From Balamuthia mandrillaris (taxonomy: Eukaryota; Discosea; Longamoebia; Balamuthiidae), in the NCBI GenBank assembly GCA_031835245.1, contig JAVKOQ010000085.1, positions 62,001 to 126,000 on the forward strand: a stretch of 64,000 bases of DNA, written 5' to 3'. A program made the position numbers and the translations under genes. Shown here piece after piece: positions 30,020 through 43,797 of this stretch. Position 1 is the stretch's first letter, and every line of letters starts with the position of its first letter. The notes under the pieces were generated by a model, which was not told the DNA's origin, did not search any database, and saw only the letters and a list, made by a program, of their open reading frames with translations.

Positions 30020-33000
30020 TTACTTTCTGCCACCAGCATACTTGAGAAGAATGTTGTTGGTCTTTGCAATAAAGCCTCCCCCTCCGCCTCCTCCATGGTG
30101 ACCTCCTTGTCCATGATGGTGATGGACCACACCGGCTGCAGAAGAGTTGGGATTGACAATCGGATCCAACTCCAATATATCTCCCACAAGAGCCTTATTC
30201 TTGCTCAACCAGGATTTGACGTGCTCGTTTCGCTCTCCCAAGGAGAGAATGAACTTGCGCACGCTGTTCTTGCTCTCTTTGGAGTTTAGCTTGCCGCTGC
30301 CCTCGATGGCGCGCACCAAGGCCACCATCGTGGTTTCCGTGCGCCATATCTGAAGAGAGTCCACCAGTTCGCAGAATTGGGAGAGGATTTGGAGGAACGG
30401 GCCATGAAACTCGTGTGAGGTTGTCTTGCATAGTTCATCACGAAGAGCCAGAATGTAACTCTTGCTCCTTAATTTGAAAATAATATGTCAGATGAGATAA
30501 GAGAACGAAACAGAAGGAAGGAGAAGGGAAGGAGGAGAAAAACAAACCTTTTGCCATCTTCGAAACACCAATGTCGGAGTAGATCAGAAGTGGAGAGCAG
30601 GTGTACTTGTTCCTTTACCAACTGTACTATAAAGCTCGTCTAATAGTATACCAAACTCAGTCTCACCAACTTAAAATAAAAGAACAAAAGCAAAGGGGAA
30701 GCACATACGTCGCCAAGCAAAGCGTCTCGATCTTTTTTAGGCAGCCGCAGTGGTTCCTCTCCATCAGGCAAAGCCAGTTGCGTCGGTGGTGTTTGCTCTG
30801 TCTCCACTTCAATAGCGCAACAGCAACTCAAATGGGCGATCAGCTGAACCATTCCGGCCAAGTTAGGGGCGTGCATCCTCGTTGAGCTCATAATGGAAGG
30901 TGGTGGCTTGTATCGTGCTCGCTGGCCTGTTCCTGACTGTAGTCATAATAATAATAATGATGAGACAGAGAAGAGGATAGAGAGAAATGCAGAGAAGATG
31001 AATGAGGACAAGAATGGAGACAGCAAGAAGGAAGGAGAAACGCACGAATGATCTGCCTTTGGGACTGATAGAATGGGCGTCAGGATTAAACTTGCCTTTC
31101 TGCAGGTACCAATCCGCCATCTTCTGTACAATATGCCGTGACAAAAGATACTTTTTCTGTGTTGAAGAATGAAAGAGCAACGAGTTAGACTTTGCAGCGC
31201 ATTTTTGTTTATGTTTATGTACCTCTTCCACGCCAAGCCTAGCAAACTCATAAATGAGATTAAAGTATTGTGCGCAGTTACGCAGATGGGATCGCATTTG
31301 GGGAAGGAAAGAGAACAGCGTTTCCATAAAAGTGATGATGTAATCCACTCGCTCTGCTTCTTCCTTTCCAACAATAGAAGAAGAGGAAGAGCTGCTATCA
31401 CCTTGCGATGGTTGTTCGGTGGTTTTATCTTCGAACTTATTTTCTTCCTCTGTTTCATTTTCCTTTTCTTTTCCTTTTCCTTTTCCTTTGTCTTTGTCTC
31501 CTCTATCGTCTCCTTGTTCCTTGTCCTTGCTTTGCGTCTTTCTGGAAGACGTCTTTGATCTGCTTTTGCTCTTGCCTTTGCTCTCTTCTTTTAGTTGCAC
31601 CCGTTTCGCTTTGAGCTAATACATGGTAAAACATGTAAGGGTCAAAACAGTACTAAAGAATAATGCAAGATCAAGAAACAAACCCTATCCGATTCAAATT
31701 GGAAATGCGATTGTTCTATGGGTAGCAAACATTTGATGGCGTGCAACATAATGTCTTGGAAGGCCCTTCGCACCCTTTCAATGGGACATTGGATCAATAT
31801 CTCGTGCAAACGATGCGTATCTTTCACCAACATATTCAACAACCAGCGGCAAGCCTGTGAAAATTTTTTTAAAGGATAGGTTTGTAAGCGAGAGAGAGAG
31901 AGAGAGAGAGGACATACGTCGAGATTAGCAGAGTATAGGCGTTTGATGTGGTAGACCCACGAGTCGAAACTTTCCGAGTCGTGTTTGGTACGAGAACCAA
32001 TTTCGATCATGAAGCGGGTAACAAACTGGATTGTCTTCAAGTTGGGGTCATAATCTAACCGAAAAGCTCGATTAGCTAATTGCAAGCAGAATAACCTATA
32101 AACGTCAACGTGAACAAACCTTTCTTGGACTTCTTAGCAATGCGGCTGGCATAAAGGTTCGTAAAGTCCCATATGAAGTTCAGATAGTCCTCGTCATGAA
32201 CGTACTTTTCCATCAAGAACTGGCGATTTTCCTCCCAGATGGCATTCATGATGCTATCGGGGATGATGCAGTTGCTCTCTCCGCTGAGAAACTTTTTCTT
32301 CTGCTCTTCTCTTCTCTTTCGCTCGTCCTCCTTTTGCTTTCGTCGCCGAGCAGCTTCCAATTTTGCCAAAAAGAGAACCGCCAAGAATGAAGGGGACGTC
32401 GCCATCACCCCGCCTTTGAAACGGCTTTCTTCTATTTGTTTTTCCTTCTCATCTTCTTTTTGTTGCTGCTGGGAAGATTCCACTTCCGAAAAAGATGATC
32501 TCTCTTCTACTTCGTTTAGAGAGGAGAAAGAGCCGGAGGGGGTCAGCGACGGGGAAGGCTCCAAGCTGTTGTCGGACGATTGTTTGGTATGTCCTTCACA
32601 CTGTTCTTCTTCTCCTTTTGGTGCAGTCATCGCTGCGGTTGGTAACACTTCGAAAGAGTCTGTTTTTTCTGGGAGAAGCTTTCCTCCCTCTTCCTCCTCT
32701 TCTTGGTGATCTTCCGCTGTCTTCTTTTTCTTCTCTTCAGAAGAACTTCCTGCCTCTTCTCGCTCGCTCTCAGTTTCTTTGTCTTCGTCATCATCGTTCT
32801 CTTCGTCCGAGGCTTGTCCTACCAGGGAAGTATGCGCTCTCTGGTAGACAAGGATGTAGGCGTTGTGTGATTTTGGTCTCTTAACGATCCGTGTAGTGTT
32901 CTTCTCTCTGTCGTGAATGGTTACTTCCTCTTCTCCTCCAAAAGTTTCGTATGGTATTCTCTGTTTTTTAGAAAATAAGATAAGTAAAAAAAGATAAACA

Positions 33001-35189
33001 GCAAGAATGGAAGAATAGATGGTTGGCCGTACAGCAGTATCAAATGGAAGTACGTTGGTGTCATTAAATTCATACCAACGAGGGTCCCTATTCTCTCCCA
33101 ATGGCACGCGTTCCTTATTGTGTTCAAAAGTGATGAGTGACGAAATCAAAAGGAAACACAAAAATGAACAAACAATGCATACTTGAATGAAAGAGTAGTA
33201 GTGCCCACTGTCAGCGTTTCCTTGATGCACAACGATGCCAACGAGTTGGTATTGATAATAGGATGGAGGCCGTTTTTGGAAGTCGTTTCTCTGGGTATCT
33301 TGGCTCATCCTCAAATTGGCTGACTCCATTTCTTGTCTGGCCAAATATTCCTTTTTTTTTAAAAAAAATGAGATCAGCAAACGAGAAAGAGAAAGAGCAA
33401 GCTGGAAAAGCGAGAACCTTGGTGAATGGTTCCATATTAAGTTGCATTGGAAACTCACACAGATCGTTCAGTTTAACGTTCCTCATCAAGTTCAAATCGA
33501 ACTCGAATCGTTTCAAATGAAGCATCAAGACTTTCGGCAATTTCTGCAATGAAGCAAACAGAAAATAAGAGAAGAACAAGACGACAAAGATGTTTGCGGA
33601 GAAAAAAAAAATACCGAGATGCAACAGCGTTTTAGCGTATCTCTTCCAGTGTTACAGATGTCGCACTTGTACTTGTTTTCTCCTTGCAACATCTCGCCAG
33701 AAATGAACAACTTCAAAGACTCCAAAATGTCTTTCTTGTTCTTGATCTCAATGCCGACGGTATAGAACGGCTCCTCTCTCTCTGAGCGATGCGGACATCC
33801 TTTGGGGATGAGCTGGTTGCAGAGCTCGCCTCCGAAAACATCTTTGAGAAGATTTTCTTGAGGCGTTCCTTTCAAATGACCTTCCAGCTTTTCAAACAGA
33901 TTGTTGAAGAATTCATTTGCGTCCATTTGTTGTGCCGTGTTAACCTATTTTCAAAATATCAACAAAGAAAGAAAGAAAGACGATGAAAGTAAGAAACGAT
34001 GAACGAATGAGAGGAACGAAAGAGAATGAAACATACAGGTCTTCCAGAAGAGTCTTTGTAGGCAGAGCAGAAGTCAATAGTGTCGAATGCTCTCTTGACG
34101 CTCTGCTCCAAGTTGGCAAACAATGTTTGCAGTTGGTATAGAGTGGATTCTGAGGGATCTTCACTCTCGTCGTCAGCCATCAAGATGCCATAGCGGAATC
34201 TAGGGATGAGGTACAGTTGTTGCATCAACGAGTTCATGTAACATGTGGCGCCTTGGTTTTGTAATCCAACATAACCATAGGGAGAACGTTGTCTCCGCAT
34301 CGCCATCAAAGACCAACTTCGGTTTTCAGCTTATTGTGTTACAGTAATGAAGAAGAGTGCATTAACTTTCTGAAACAAGAAAAGTAGGAAAGAGAGAACA
34401 AGAAGAGAAGGAAGGAGAACAAGAACAGGAACAAGAAGAACACAAACAACAAGAGATAGTACTTTTATCTAGTTGGCGAACTAAAAGCTTAAAGAGTTCC
34501 TTGAAGCATTTTTGACAATCACGAGCAAGCTCGGTGAGGAGCTTGAAGGCTGCAGTACGGCTTTGCAGTGTCTTACATTTTGGCGGGCCGTGAGGCCCGT
34601 TGTTCTCCGCAGTTGGGAGGTCGTAGAGGCACTTGCGATAAACCTCTTTCAAAAGGCCACCTCTATTAATGCAAACATCAACCAACAGTAAACCCAAAAA
34701 GTTAGTTTCAAGCAGATAAACCAGAGAAAAACAATGAGAATAGACCACACTTTTTCGATCGGCATTCTGATTTGAGGAAAGGATACTTTCGAGTTAAAGT
34801 TCGTGCAGTATCAAGCAATCCAATCAAAATGGTATCGCTGGCAACCAATGATGAGGTCTGTAAAGTATAAATTATAAAGAAAAGTAAGTTCACCAGCAAT
34901 CCTTACTCTCTTCGATTAGTTTAGTGCGTTTGATTTACCTCTCGCACTGGAGCTCGTTTGATTTGTTGGATGAGTTCATAAAGCAACGTTTTCGCGTCTT
35001 CGTCCGGTAGTTCAGCAGACTTCTCCATCAGCAAGTTGCGAAGCAAGTTAAAGTATTGCTCGCATGTGTTTTCGCCTAACGTGTCCACGTGGGAGAGGAA
35101 AGAGAGCAACAGCTGAACGAAGAACTTGGCAGGCGGCTCTGGCAGTTGCTTTAACACCTCCCTACGGAAATGAAAGAGAAAGAAGAAAT

Positions 35190-35236
<47 letters not shown>

Positions 35237-38200
35237 CAGCTCGAGAGAGAAAGAGAGCAGAAGACGTACGGATCCGCAACCCGTCTGCAAAGTTTATAAA
35301 TGCTAGAGGCAGTAGCGTTGCGTATGGGCTTCACTCGCGTCTTCAACAGCAGATCCAACAGCCATTCGTTGAGATGTTGATAACCATAAAAGTGTTGCAA
35401 CAAAGAAACATCAGAGAGTAAACAAGCAATGAGTAGATCCAATGCGTGCTCCACCATTCGTGCTTCGTGACCAACTTCCTCTGGTTTGTTTTTAGGAGTT
35501 GAAGAAGGAGAAGGAGCAGACGAAGAAGTGCTAGCAACAGCAACGATATTAGAAGAAGAGGAGGAGGACGGTAAGTCAGCAGCGGAGGAAGAAGAAGCGG
35601 ATGACGACGAAGATACTTCTACATCTAAAGCAGGAGTGGAAGGAGAGGGAGAGACGGTAATAGAGGGTGTTGTGCTTGTTCCATCGTTGTTTTGGGCTGC
35701 GGAAGCGACGTACTCGCTTTCTCGGTCTCGTCGTTCGTGTTCTGCTCCTTCCATTTCTTCTTCCGGAATGACATGAGAGTCGCACGTCTTTGAGGCAGCA
35801 GCCTCGTTGGATTCTTTTAGACCAAAAAAAAAAACGGAAGGTTTTGCTGTAAGAAAAGTTGCCACCAAAGATAAGATAAGATAAAACACTACAAACCTTT
35901 CGCAGCGTCGGCTATGATGGTAAGCAATTGGTCAACTAAGTCGCTCATCTTCACGTTATCAAACAATGCTTGCTGGAGACGAGGTTGTTCCAGACTTTGA
36001 AAGTCATCGTCACTGATGGCCAAAAGGTTAATAATCCTCAACAAATGAGCAAAGCATGCCCTTTGGGCACTCTTCCACTGCGAGTGCTCTTCCTTGTCCA
36101 TGTTCATGAGCATATCCACCAAATACTTGCCGCCTCCCAACTCAACAAAGCGGTTGCACCACGCCTCGTTTCTCTATAAACGATAGTGAGTACAATAAAT
36201 AGAAGATAAACCGAAAGGGAGAGAACCTTTGCACCGCTGGCAACACTTCCTTCCGGCGTTTCTGTGATTAGTCTTTCAACAACTTGGAGGGTATATATAA
36301 GTTTGAATATGAACTGACGATCAAGAAGAACGTTCCAGTCAACATCTTTGTCGATGCTTTGCAACTTATCCACAATCTTTTTGTTGGAAGGAAGCAAGTT
36401 GAGCAGTTCCCAAACTTGTTCTCCTATCTTATCCCCAAAATCGAGAAGGTGATAGAGTTGATCAAAGTTTTCTTCGCTAGACAATATTTGGCTAGGATGA
36501 TGTGCACCGCTTACTTCCTCCTTCTTCCTCTAATTTCATTGATCAAAAGAACTAATGAGACAAAAGAAGAGAGGGAGAGGGAGAGGGGGAGGGAGAGGGA
36601 GAGGGAGAGGGAGGGAGGGAGAGGGAGGGAGAGGGGAGAGGGAGGGAGAGGGAGAGGGGAGGGAGAGGGAGAGGGAGGGGAGGGAGAGGGAGAGGGAGAG
36701 GGAGAGGGAGAGGGAGAGGGGGGGAGGGAGAGGGAGAGGGAGAGGGGGAGGGAGAGGGAGAGGGAGAGAGGGAGAGGGGGAGGGAGAGGGAGAGGGGGAG
36801 AGAGGGAGAGGGGGAGGGAGAGGGGAGAGGGAGAGGGGGAGGGAGAGGGAGAGGGAGAGGGAGAGGGAGAGGGAGAGGGAGAGGGAGAGGGAGAGGGAGA
36901 GGGAGAGAGGAGGGAGAGAGGGAGAGGGAGAGGGGGAGAGGGAGAGGAGAGGGAGAGGGAGAGGGAGAGGGAGAGGGAGAGGGAGAGGGAGAGGGAGGGA
37001 GAGGGAGAGAGGGAGAGGGAGAGGGAGAGGGAGAGGGAGAGGGAGAGGGGGAGGGAGGGAGAGGGAGAGAGGGAGGAGAGGGAGAGGAGAGGGAGAGGGA
37101 GGGAGAGGGAGAGGGAGAGGGAGAGGGAGAGGGAGGAGAGGGAGAGGGAGAGGGAGAGGGAGAGGGAGAGGGAGAGGGAGAGGGAGAGAGGGAGAATTAC
37201 ATCAGTTCGAGGTGTTTTGCTTTTCGCGGGTTTAGCAGGTGGAGCTGCCAATCTCGAGTTCAACTTGAGCACCGCATCAAGGTTCTGTGTGGCGAGACCA
37301 ACCGCACGCATTTGCATTTGCAACACGTTCAGCAACACCGAGTCCATTGGAATTTCCTGATAGCTTCCATCATCCTGGTCGTCCTCGTCCTGAGGTTCCG
37401 AGGAAGACTTTTTGCTTTCTGATTGAGCTTTCTTTCCTGTGGGAGAAACGTTGCGAGGTTGTTGCTCTTCCTTGATTTGAACAAAGACGTCCAGTCCATC
37501 TGTCACCTTGCAATCGGCCAGAGTTTTGCTGTCATTGTCTTTGATCTCTTTGTCGTTGACCCAGAGGCGGAGCAAGCGGGGCGGCTTTTCGTAGTGCTCG
37601 GATATTTTGCGTTTTAGTGATAGGAGAGTGTCCTTACTTCTGACATGAGCCACAAAGCTTCTTCGTAGATCTGCTTTTACATACAGAGTGATTGGAACTC
37701 CGCTGTCTGCTTAATTATTTTTTTTTTCGAAGGTCAGCAAGCTTTTTCTTCTTATAGTGCCAAAAAAAAAAAAGGCTACCTTTCTTGGATGCGATGGCAG
37801 AGCCAGAGTTTCCTCCACCAACAGTAGTACCAATCGACGAACCACCACCTGGTGTGGGCGAAGTCGGCGATGCAGCGGACCTCAGTTTTGATCTAAGCTC
37901 AAATTCCTCCACAAAGTTCTTTCAAAAGAAAAAATGAATATAACAAAATAAAAGTAGATGAGAGAGAGAGAGAGAGAGAGAGTTACCTTGAGCAGAGAGA
38001 GGCAGCGCTCAATTCGTTGTTCTTGTAAAGGAGATTTGGATGCCTTTGCAGCTTCGGACAAATGAGCCATACAGGTCCGTATATATGCCTCTCTAATCTT
38101 TCCAAGCTTTGATTTCATGCTATCTGGCGATACCTTTTAAAAGCAAATGATTATAAAAATATACGCTAGAGAATAAACTAAAAGAGAACGAGGATAAACC

Positions 38201-38549
38201 TTTTGATGAAGTTGATTCAACAGCCGAATCGCCATTTGGCTTACATCGACATCTGTAGCATCGAGAGCAATCTTCCACAGGTTATTCTCGCCGATGAGAT
38301 CCCCAGAGACCACGTAGAATTCGGACGCTTGGGACTTGTCTACACGCTTCAGTTTGTCCTTCTTTTCGTTAATGGTGAGGAAATAGCGCTGAAAAACGTT
38401 GTACCCTGCTTGATTTAGCAAAGTACAATCCATTTGTGCCATCTTATCCACAAACAGGTGTTGAATGATGCTTTCGTCAAATGCCTACCAAAAAAAACAA
38501 GGTTAAATATTTTGTTTAAATAAGAAGAAGAGTGGAGGATGGGCTTGCA

Positions 38550-38593
<44 letters not shown>

Positions 38594-40104
38594 TTACCAC
38601 AAAGCCATCAGACTTATTTACACGAGACTTTTCGAGCCAGGCGAAGCATGCTTCTCTCTCCTCAGGAATAAGGGCATTAGTAATGAAACAGTCCCACAAA
38701 ACGTCCACTTGAGCGGCCGAGAGTGAGATCGACGAATTGGTGAGCACAAACTCAAGAAACTCCAACCGAGTTTTTATCTCTTCAATGTAAGTGAAGCGAG
38801 GACGAAGCGGTTTTTGATGATTTGACGATTTGGAAGAGTCTTTCTTTAATTTCACGATCCCGTTTTTGCCGACCTTGCATCCTTTGGTAAGTTCCTTGTA
38901 CTCCTTAACATCCTCAAAGAATGCTGACATCAACCGATGCTTCTTATCTAATGCTTCCAACGCCTTCTTTCTTCCTTTCTTCGGATGCGTTTCTGCATAA
39001 AGATTTGTTTGTTTATGGTTAGTCATTGGACTAAAGAAAAAAATTTAAACAAAGAAAATAATTACCAATAATTTTGATCATAAGCTTCAATGATTGAGGC
39101 ACAGACGTCTTTTTCAAAAGGTTCTCTGCACACCTTTCGGTATAGTGCGAACGAATGGGAGCACAGATTTCCATTTTGAGGAGCTCAGACAGATGGTCAA
39201 ACGCTTGGTCAGCCAATGAAACTTTGGCATCATCCTGAAGTAACTTCCAAAGAGTTTCCATGCCATACCAATTCTTTTTACCTGAGGTCTACAGAGAAGA
39301 AACGTCTATCAAAAACCGAAGAGAAAAAAAAGGAAAACAATAACAAAAAGAGAAAAGTTACGTTTGCTTTGATGCCCAGGATGGTAAAATCGTGGACAAG
39401 GGTTAGGGTTTCAGAATCGTAGTTTTTGAGTTTAGTTTCTTTGATCCTGTCAAAAATATGGTCGATCGTCTTGAGCGGAAGCTTTTGAGCTAGCGTAACG
39501 ATTGCCTCAAAAATCACTCTCTTCTCTGACTCATGACGGCCCTATTCCATTTAAAAAGAAAATATGAGCCCATCAAAATCAAAAGAAAAACGAGAGAAAG
39601 AAGAAAAAACCGCACAAGTGAAGCTTCCCAGAGCATGTCCAATTGTTCAGTGGTCAACCGTCCATGAGAAGCCATGAAACTTAATACCTGCACGGACTGC
39701 TTGATGAGCTCCTCGTGGGTGTTGGTGAATAAATACTTGATCACTTTGTTCTCCTCTATCCAGTTGAGCAGGAATTGAGGATCTACCGGCTTTTCCTCCT
39801 TCTCCTTCTTTTCATCCGCCATTCCGTCCTGAAGCCCTGGAGTGGCGCCGATGACCACCGTGGCCGTTGCTGAAGCTGCCGCCGCTTTAGCTTTGTTCCA
39901 CATGATGGAGGTAATGCTCTTCTTGTCGTCTTTGGGAGTGGCTCTAGTGACCATCTTGCGAATGTGTTTCAACCCTTGTAGCCGTCTCTCCAAATTGGCG
40001 GACTGAAAGGACATGAGGGCGTGGTTTAAGTTGAACTCTTCCACAAGTTGATCGATTTCGTCTTCGTCCATCACCAGGGCTTTACAAAAGCTGCAGAGTT
40101 AAAT

Positions 40105-40139
<35 letters not shown>

Positions 40140-41052
40140 AAGAAAGACAGGGAGAGAGAGAGAGAGCAGAGTGAGTGAAGAAAGAAGCCCAAACCCAAAA
40201 GTAGCTTCATTGTCTTTCCAATGTCCTTAAAGCGAATCCGAGCGTTGCGTTCCATATTGTTGTCACGCGAGACAGAAAGAAGGAAACCAAACACTGTATC
40301 CTTCAAAATAGGAATGTACTCTTTTACAAACTCATTCGAAAGATACTCAGACATCTGTCATAGTTTTTTAAAAGAAAAAATGAGACTTCAAAAGAAAAAG
40401 CCTATTGGAATACTGTTTGTTTTCATTTCGTAAACGTACGTTTCCAACTGCGCGAACTAAAGCTTCCAAGAAACCAAGGGTTGTGGGATTTTCTTTGTCT
40501 TTAACGCGTTCGATGATGGCATCGAAGCCGCCACGTTTGCCAAAGTAGTTTAGGTTAATGATGTAATGAGGCGTTATTACGTCTGCTTTCTGTTCAATTT
40601 TTAAGGGAATGAAGTAAACAAAACAACAGGTGAGTAACGAGATAAACAGTTTTTTTTAAAAAAAAAAAAAAAAAGGAGCAACGCACAGGAAGACGATAGT
40701 AATCGCGTTTCATAGCATTTTCGGGACCATCAACAGTTATCGCTTCAAAGAACTGTTGAAGGAATAATACGTAAGAAGAGAGCAAGACAAACAAAAACGA
40801 AAGAGTAAAACATACTCTTTTTACATCGGCATTTATCTTTGAGGCTGCTTCACGCGCCCATCTCGTTTTGGACTTGTAATAGGGATGACCTGGACTCAGA
40901 AGGACACATAACGTGTTTGCTAACTCACGAATGTCTTTTGGAATGAAATGGATAATAAGGTCGATGACCGCCAGAAAGAAACAAGTGATGTTGTCTTTCG
41001 CCTCTGCACTAAACTCCCTGTAAACGAGACAAAAGAGATATTAAAAGGAAGT

Positions 41053-41099
<47 letters not shown>

Positions 41100-41970
41100 G
41101 ATTATCAAACCTCCGCAAAAGCAAGTTGCGAACAAACTTGTGAAGGGCGGAAGTAAGGAAGTAATGGAGTTGTTCCTCGTCGGTGATCTTGCCTTCGATG
41201 GCATCTGTGACAACCTCTTGCGCCAACTCCAATGGAGTCAATGGAAGAAAATCTGTTTTGTGGTTTCAAATGAAGTAGTTAACGTTAATATTAAGCATAA
41301 AACAATAAAAGAAAGAGGAAAGAAATGCCGAACAAGAGAGAAAGCAAGAGAGGAAGATAGAAAGAGAGGACAAAGCACAACACAAAACAACGAGTGCGAG
41401 AAGAAGCAAAGAACCTTCTTTCAACCCTCGCTCAATGCTGGAGTAGAAACGCCGCCAGTCAGCTTTGTCCATGTACGCATAGCCTCGGCTCCTCGGCGAC
41501 CGGTCCCGACTGACAGCATTCCGCTCCCTATCCCTGTCTCCATCTCTGGCTCGTGGAGAGGTGCTCCTCTCCTCTTTGGCACTGCCAGCTTTGTCCTTGC
41601 TTCTGCGACCGGCTGTCTCGCCCTTCTCTTCTTTGCCGTTGTGGTCTCCTTCCTCGTCTTTTTGCTCCTTGTTCTTTCTCTTGCGCTCCTCTTCGACGGA
41701 AGTAGGGTCAAAGATTTCGGTCTTCTTCTGGCGAGAAGACGAGGAGGCCCGTTTTGCTTTGTCCGAGCCTTCCTCTTCTTCTTCTTCGACTGCTACGACG
41801 ACTTCTTTGTCTCTTTGTTCGCCACCATTTTGTGTTGGCGTTTCCTTTGACGTTTCGTGCTCGTCGACAGTAATCACGGAGGAGGAGGTAGAGGAAGAAG
41901 CCGACGAAGACGAACCATCGCCACCGCCGTCAGCCCGTTTGGTGCCGTCGCTCGCAGTAGTCGAAGACAT
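30020..41970 (-). CDS. Giant ubiquitin-specific protease (USP34/USP9X/USP24-like)
   Basis: Thirty-three exons rebuilt in frame (2,897 residues): 41970-41415, 41252-41111, 41017-40816, 40752-40687, 40589-40440, 40354-40195, 40079-39616, 39541-39362, 39288-39066, 38992-38598, 38484-38200, 38133-37987, 37918-37780, 37709-37201, 36529-36227, 36173-35897, 35813-35270, 35161-34939, 34857-34751, 34662-34463, 34329-34037, 33944-33615, 33543-33418, 33350-33183, 33113-33033, 32960-32120, 32075-31918, 31854-31684, 31615-31223, 31156-31046, 30936-30709, 30621-30548, 30467-30020. Order: acidic, Arg/Ser-rich start; long helical repeats (NWYGMETLWKLL, typical of USP9X/USP34); a ubiquitin-like domain near residues 1040-1110; USP catalytic domain with Cys box GLQNQGATCYMNS (C1787), QQMDANEFF, His box NADSGHYYSF (H2057) and RWYEFND (D2081). 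One CxxC remains of the zinc fingers. It removes ubiquitin from proteins. Confidence 0.88.
36567..37196 (+). repeat. GGGAGA expansion, about 630 bp, in a USP intron
   Basis: About a hundred GGGAGA, GAGAGG and GGGGGA units without interruption, inside intron 36530-37200. On the sense strand it is a CTCCCT polypyrimidine tract. It is by far the largest intron of the gene. Perfect purine/pyrimidine asymmetry with mirror symmetry allows triplex (H-DNA) structure. Confidence 0.95.
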
Positions 41971-42689
41971 TGGACCGACCTCGAATCAATCAAACTATTT
42001 TCGTGCACAATAAATATGCTCCATCTTGTTAGCCATTAAAATCAAAGAAAAAAAAACATAGAGACAAAGTGCACGATGCAAGCTTAACACCTTTTTTTTT
42101 TGACCCCTTTTCAAAAAAAAAAAAAAAAAAAAACAAAGAAGCTGCAAAAATAATAAAAAAAATAAAATAAAAGGCTTGGAGAGATGACCTGGGCAGGGCT
42201 TTTATTTGTTTTCTTCTTCTTCGTTTTTTTTCCCCCTCAGCGATGTTCCACCACCGCCTTTCTGCCCCAAATAAAAAAAAAAATTCGCTTTTCAGTGTAC
42301 AAGATCGGCCTTTATTTCGAATCACCAATTGAAAATCATAAATTCGATGTAAATGATACTATGATCTCAGATCATAAGATCCGATCGTGGATGGCCAAGG
42401 TTGCACGACGGCTGCAGTAAACCCGGTGAATTGGAGCACAGCTTGTGTGCAATCAGGAGGAGAGGCTAAAAAAAGGAAATCCGGGAATTTAGAAAATCTC
42501 CGTACCGATGGAGTTGAACGCCCGGAATTACTTAATTCATTTCGATTGGGTGGGTGGTTTCAATTACCCTTTGGCGCCATCAGGAGCAGGATATAAATAG
42601 TGTTGATGGTATGGCACTGTGATCTTTCGACTAACAACTGCGATTCACTTGCAACAACACTTCCAAACACACGCAAAAGCTGGATAACA
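41971..42689. other. Divergent promoter region between USP and GST genes
   Basis: A 719-bp gap with A-runs (42108-42134), a palindromic ATGATCTCAGATCAT at 42360-42374, and the AATCACCAATTGAAAATCAT motif near 42319 that also occurs, altered, near 28400 and 28600. No ORF of substance. Confidence 0.45.
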
Positions 42690-42916
42690 ATGTCAAACGC
42701 TAATCAGAAGCTGGGAGGGGTGCCGACATACAAGTATCTTAAACTTGGAAAACTAGGGGGACGTGGTGGCGTTGTCAGGTTGGCAACGCTCTCTCTTCTT
42801 GCTTTCTCTCAACCAACTTCCCTCATATTTCTTTACTGTTCTCTGGTTCTCTCACCTTCTATCTACATGCCTGCATGACAAAACTAACGTTAGCTACTTT
42901 CTTTCTTGCTTCTCTC

Positions 42917-42981
<65 letters not shown>

Positions 42982-43631
42982 GATTCTTCATGCTTCACAA
43001 TGGTATTGATTTCAACGAGGAGCTCTTCGCATGGGACGAGACTTGGCCTCAAGTGAAGCAACAGCTGGCCGACAGCGGGGAGAACCCCACTGGCTTGTTG
43101 CCGGTGGTTCTCCTGAACGGCAACGCCTTAACCGAACACGTCTCCATCATGCGTTACTTTAGCCGAAAACTCGGCAAGTATGGCAGTGAAGGTTAGTTCA
43201 TCCCCTTTCTTGTTCATTGTTGACTTCACGCCTAACGAAATGAACCAGGACAAGAGGAATACGACTATGAAACAGATAGAATCGCTGATGTCTATGCTTC
43301 GTCGAGGAACGATTGGGCGAAGGGCGCTCTTGGAGACGCGCAAGCCAAAAAGGAGTACCTTGAAAAGGCAAGACTGCAGTTCTACACCGTTCTGGAGACC
43401 TTTCTCTCCCGTAGCTCCACACCCTTCTTCGCCAACGGCAAACTCCCAGAGGAGGGCGGTGTTGCTCCTTCCTTTGCTGATGTGGCCGTGTTCTCGCTCA
43501 TGCGAGATGACCAGTTGACCATGGGAGCGCTGGCGGAGGGCTCCTACCCAAAACTGACCGCTTTGTTCGACATTGTAAAGGACCTGCCAGCCATCGCCAA
43601 ATGGATAAAGTCTGCTGAGGAATCTGCGTAA
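42690..43631 (+). CDS. Glutathione S-transferase-like protein
   Basis: Exons 42690..42778, 42983..43191, 43249..43631 (226 residues). The N-terminal thioredoxin-like half has YKYLKLGKLGGRGGVVRFFM, then NPTGLLPVVLLNGNALTEHVS, where the cis-Pro (LLPVV) and the following Glu-Ser-type segment bind glutathione; Glu-His replaces the usual Glu-Ser. The helical C-terminal half has PFFANGKLPEEGGVAPSFADV, the N-capping motif region of GSTs, and ends PAIAKWIKSAEES. The layout resembles sigma/S-crystallin-type GSTs. Probable cytosolic detoxification or peroxide metabolism. Intron 1 carries a 60-bp CT run. Confidence 0.85.
42912..42980 (+). repeat. CT dinucleotide microsatellite
   Basis: A nearly perfect CT run immediately before the acceptor of GST intron 1, acting as an extreme polypyrimidine tract. 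Confidence 0.95.
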
Positions 43632-43640
43632 CTGCCAGCA

Positions 43641-43679
<39 letters not shown>

Positions 43680-43797
43680 CTCTTTCTCTCATGAGAAGCT
43701 CACCATTTCTTGTGCACATTTATTAATTTAAGCAAAAGACGATCTGAACAATAAATTTGTTAACCACTTTCGTTTTACAAAACAAACAAACTTTACC

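Noticed and set aside
36284-37360. Long plus-strand open frame of Arg/Glu/Gly repeats, and others across the same place
   Set aside because: A translation of the GGGAGA intron repeat; no unique sequence inside the repeat and it conflicts with the USP exons.
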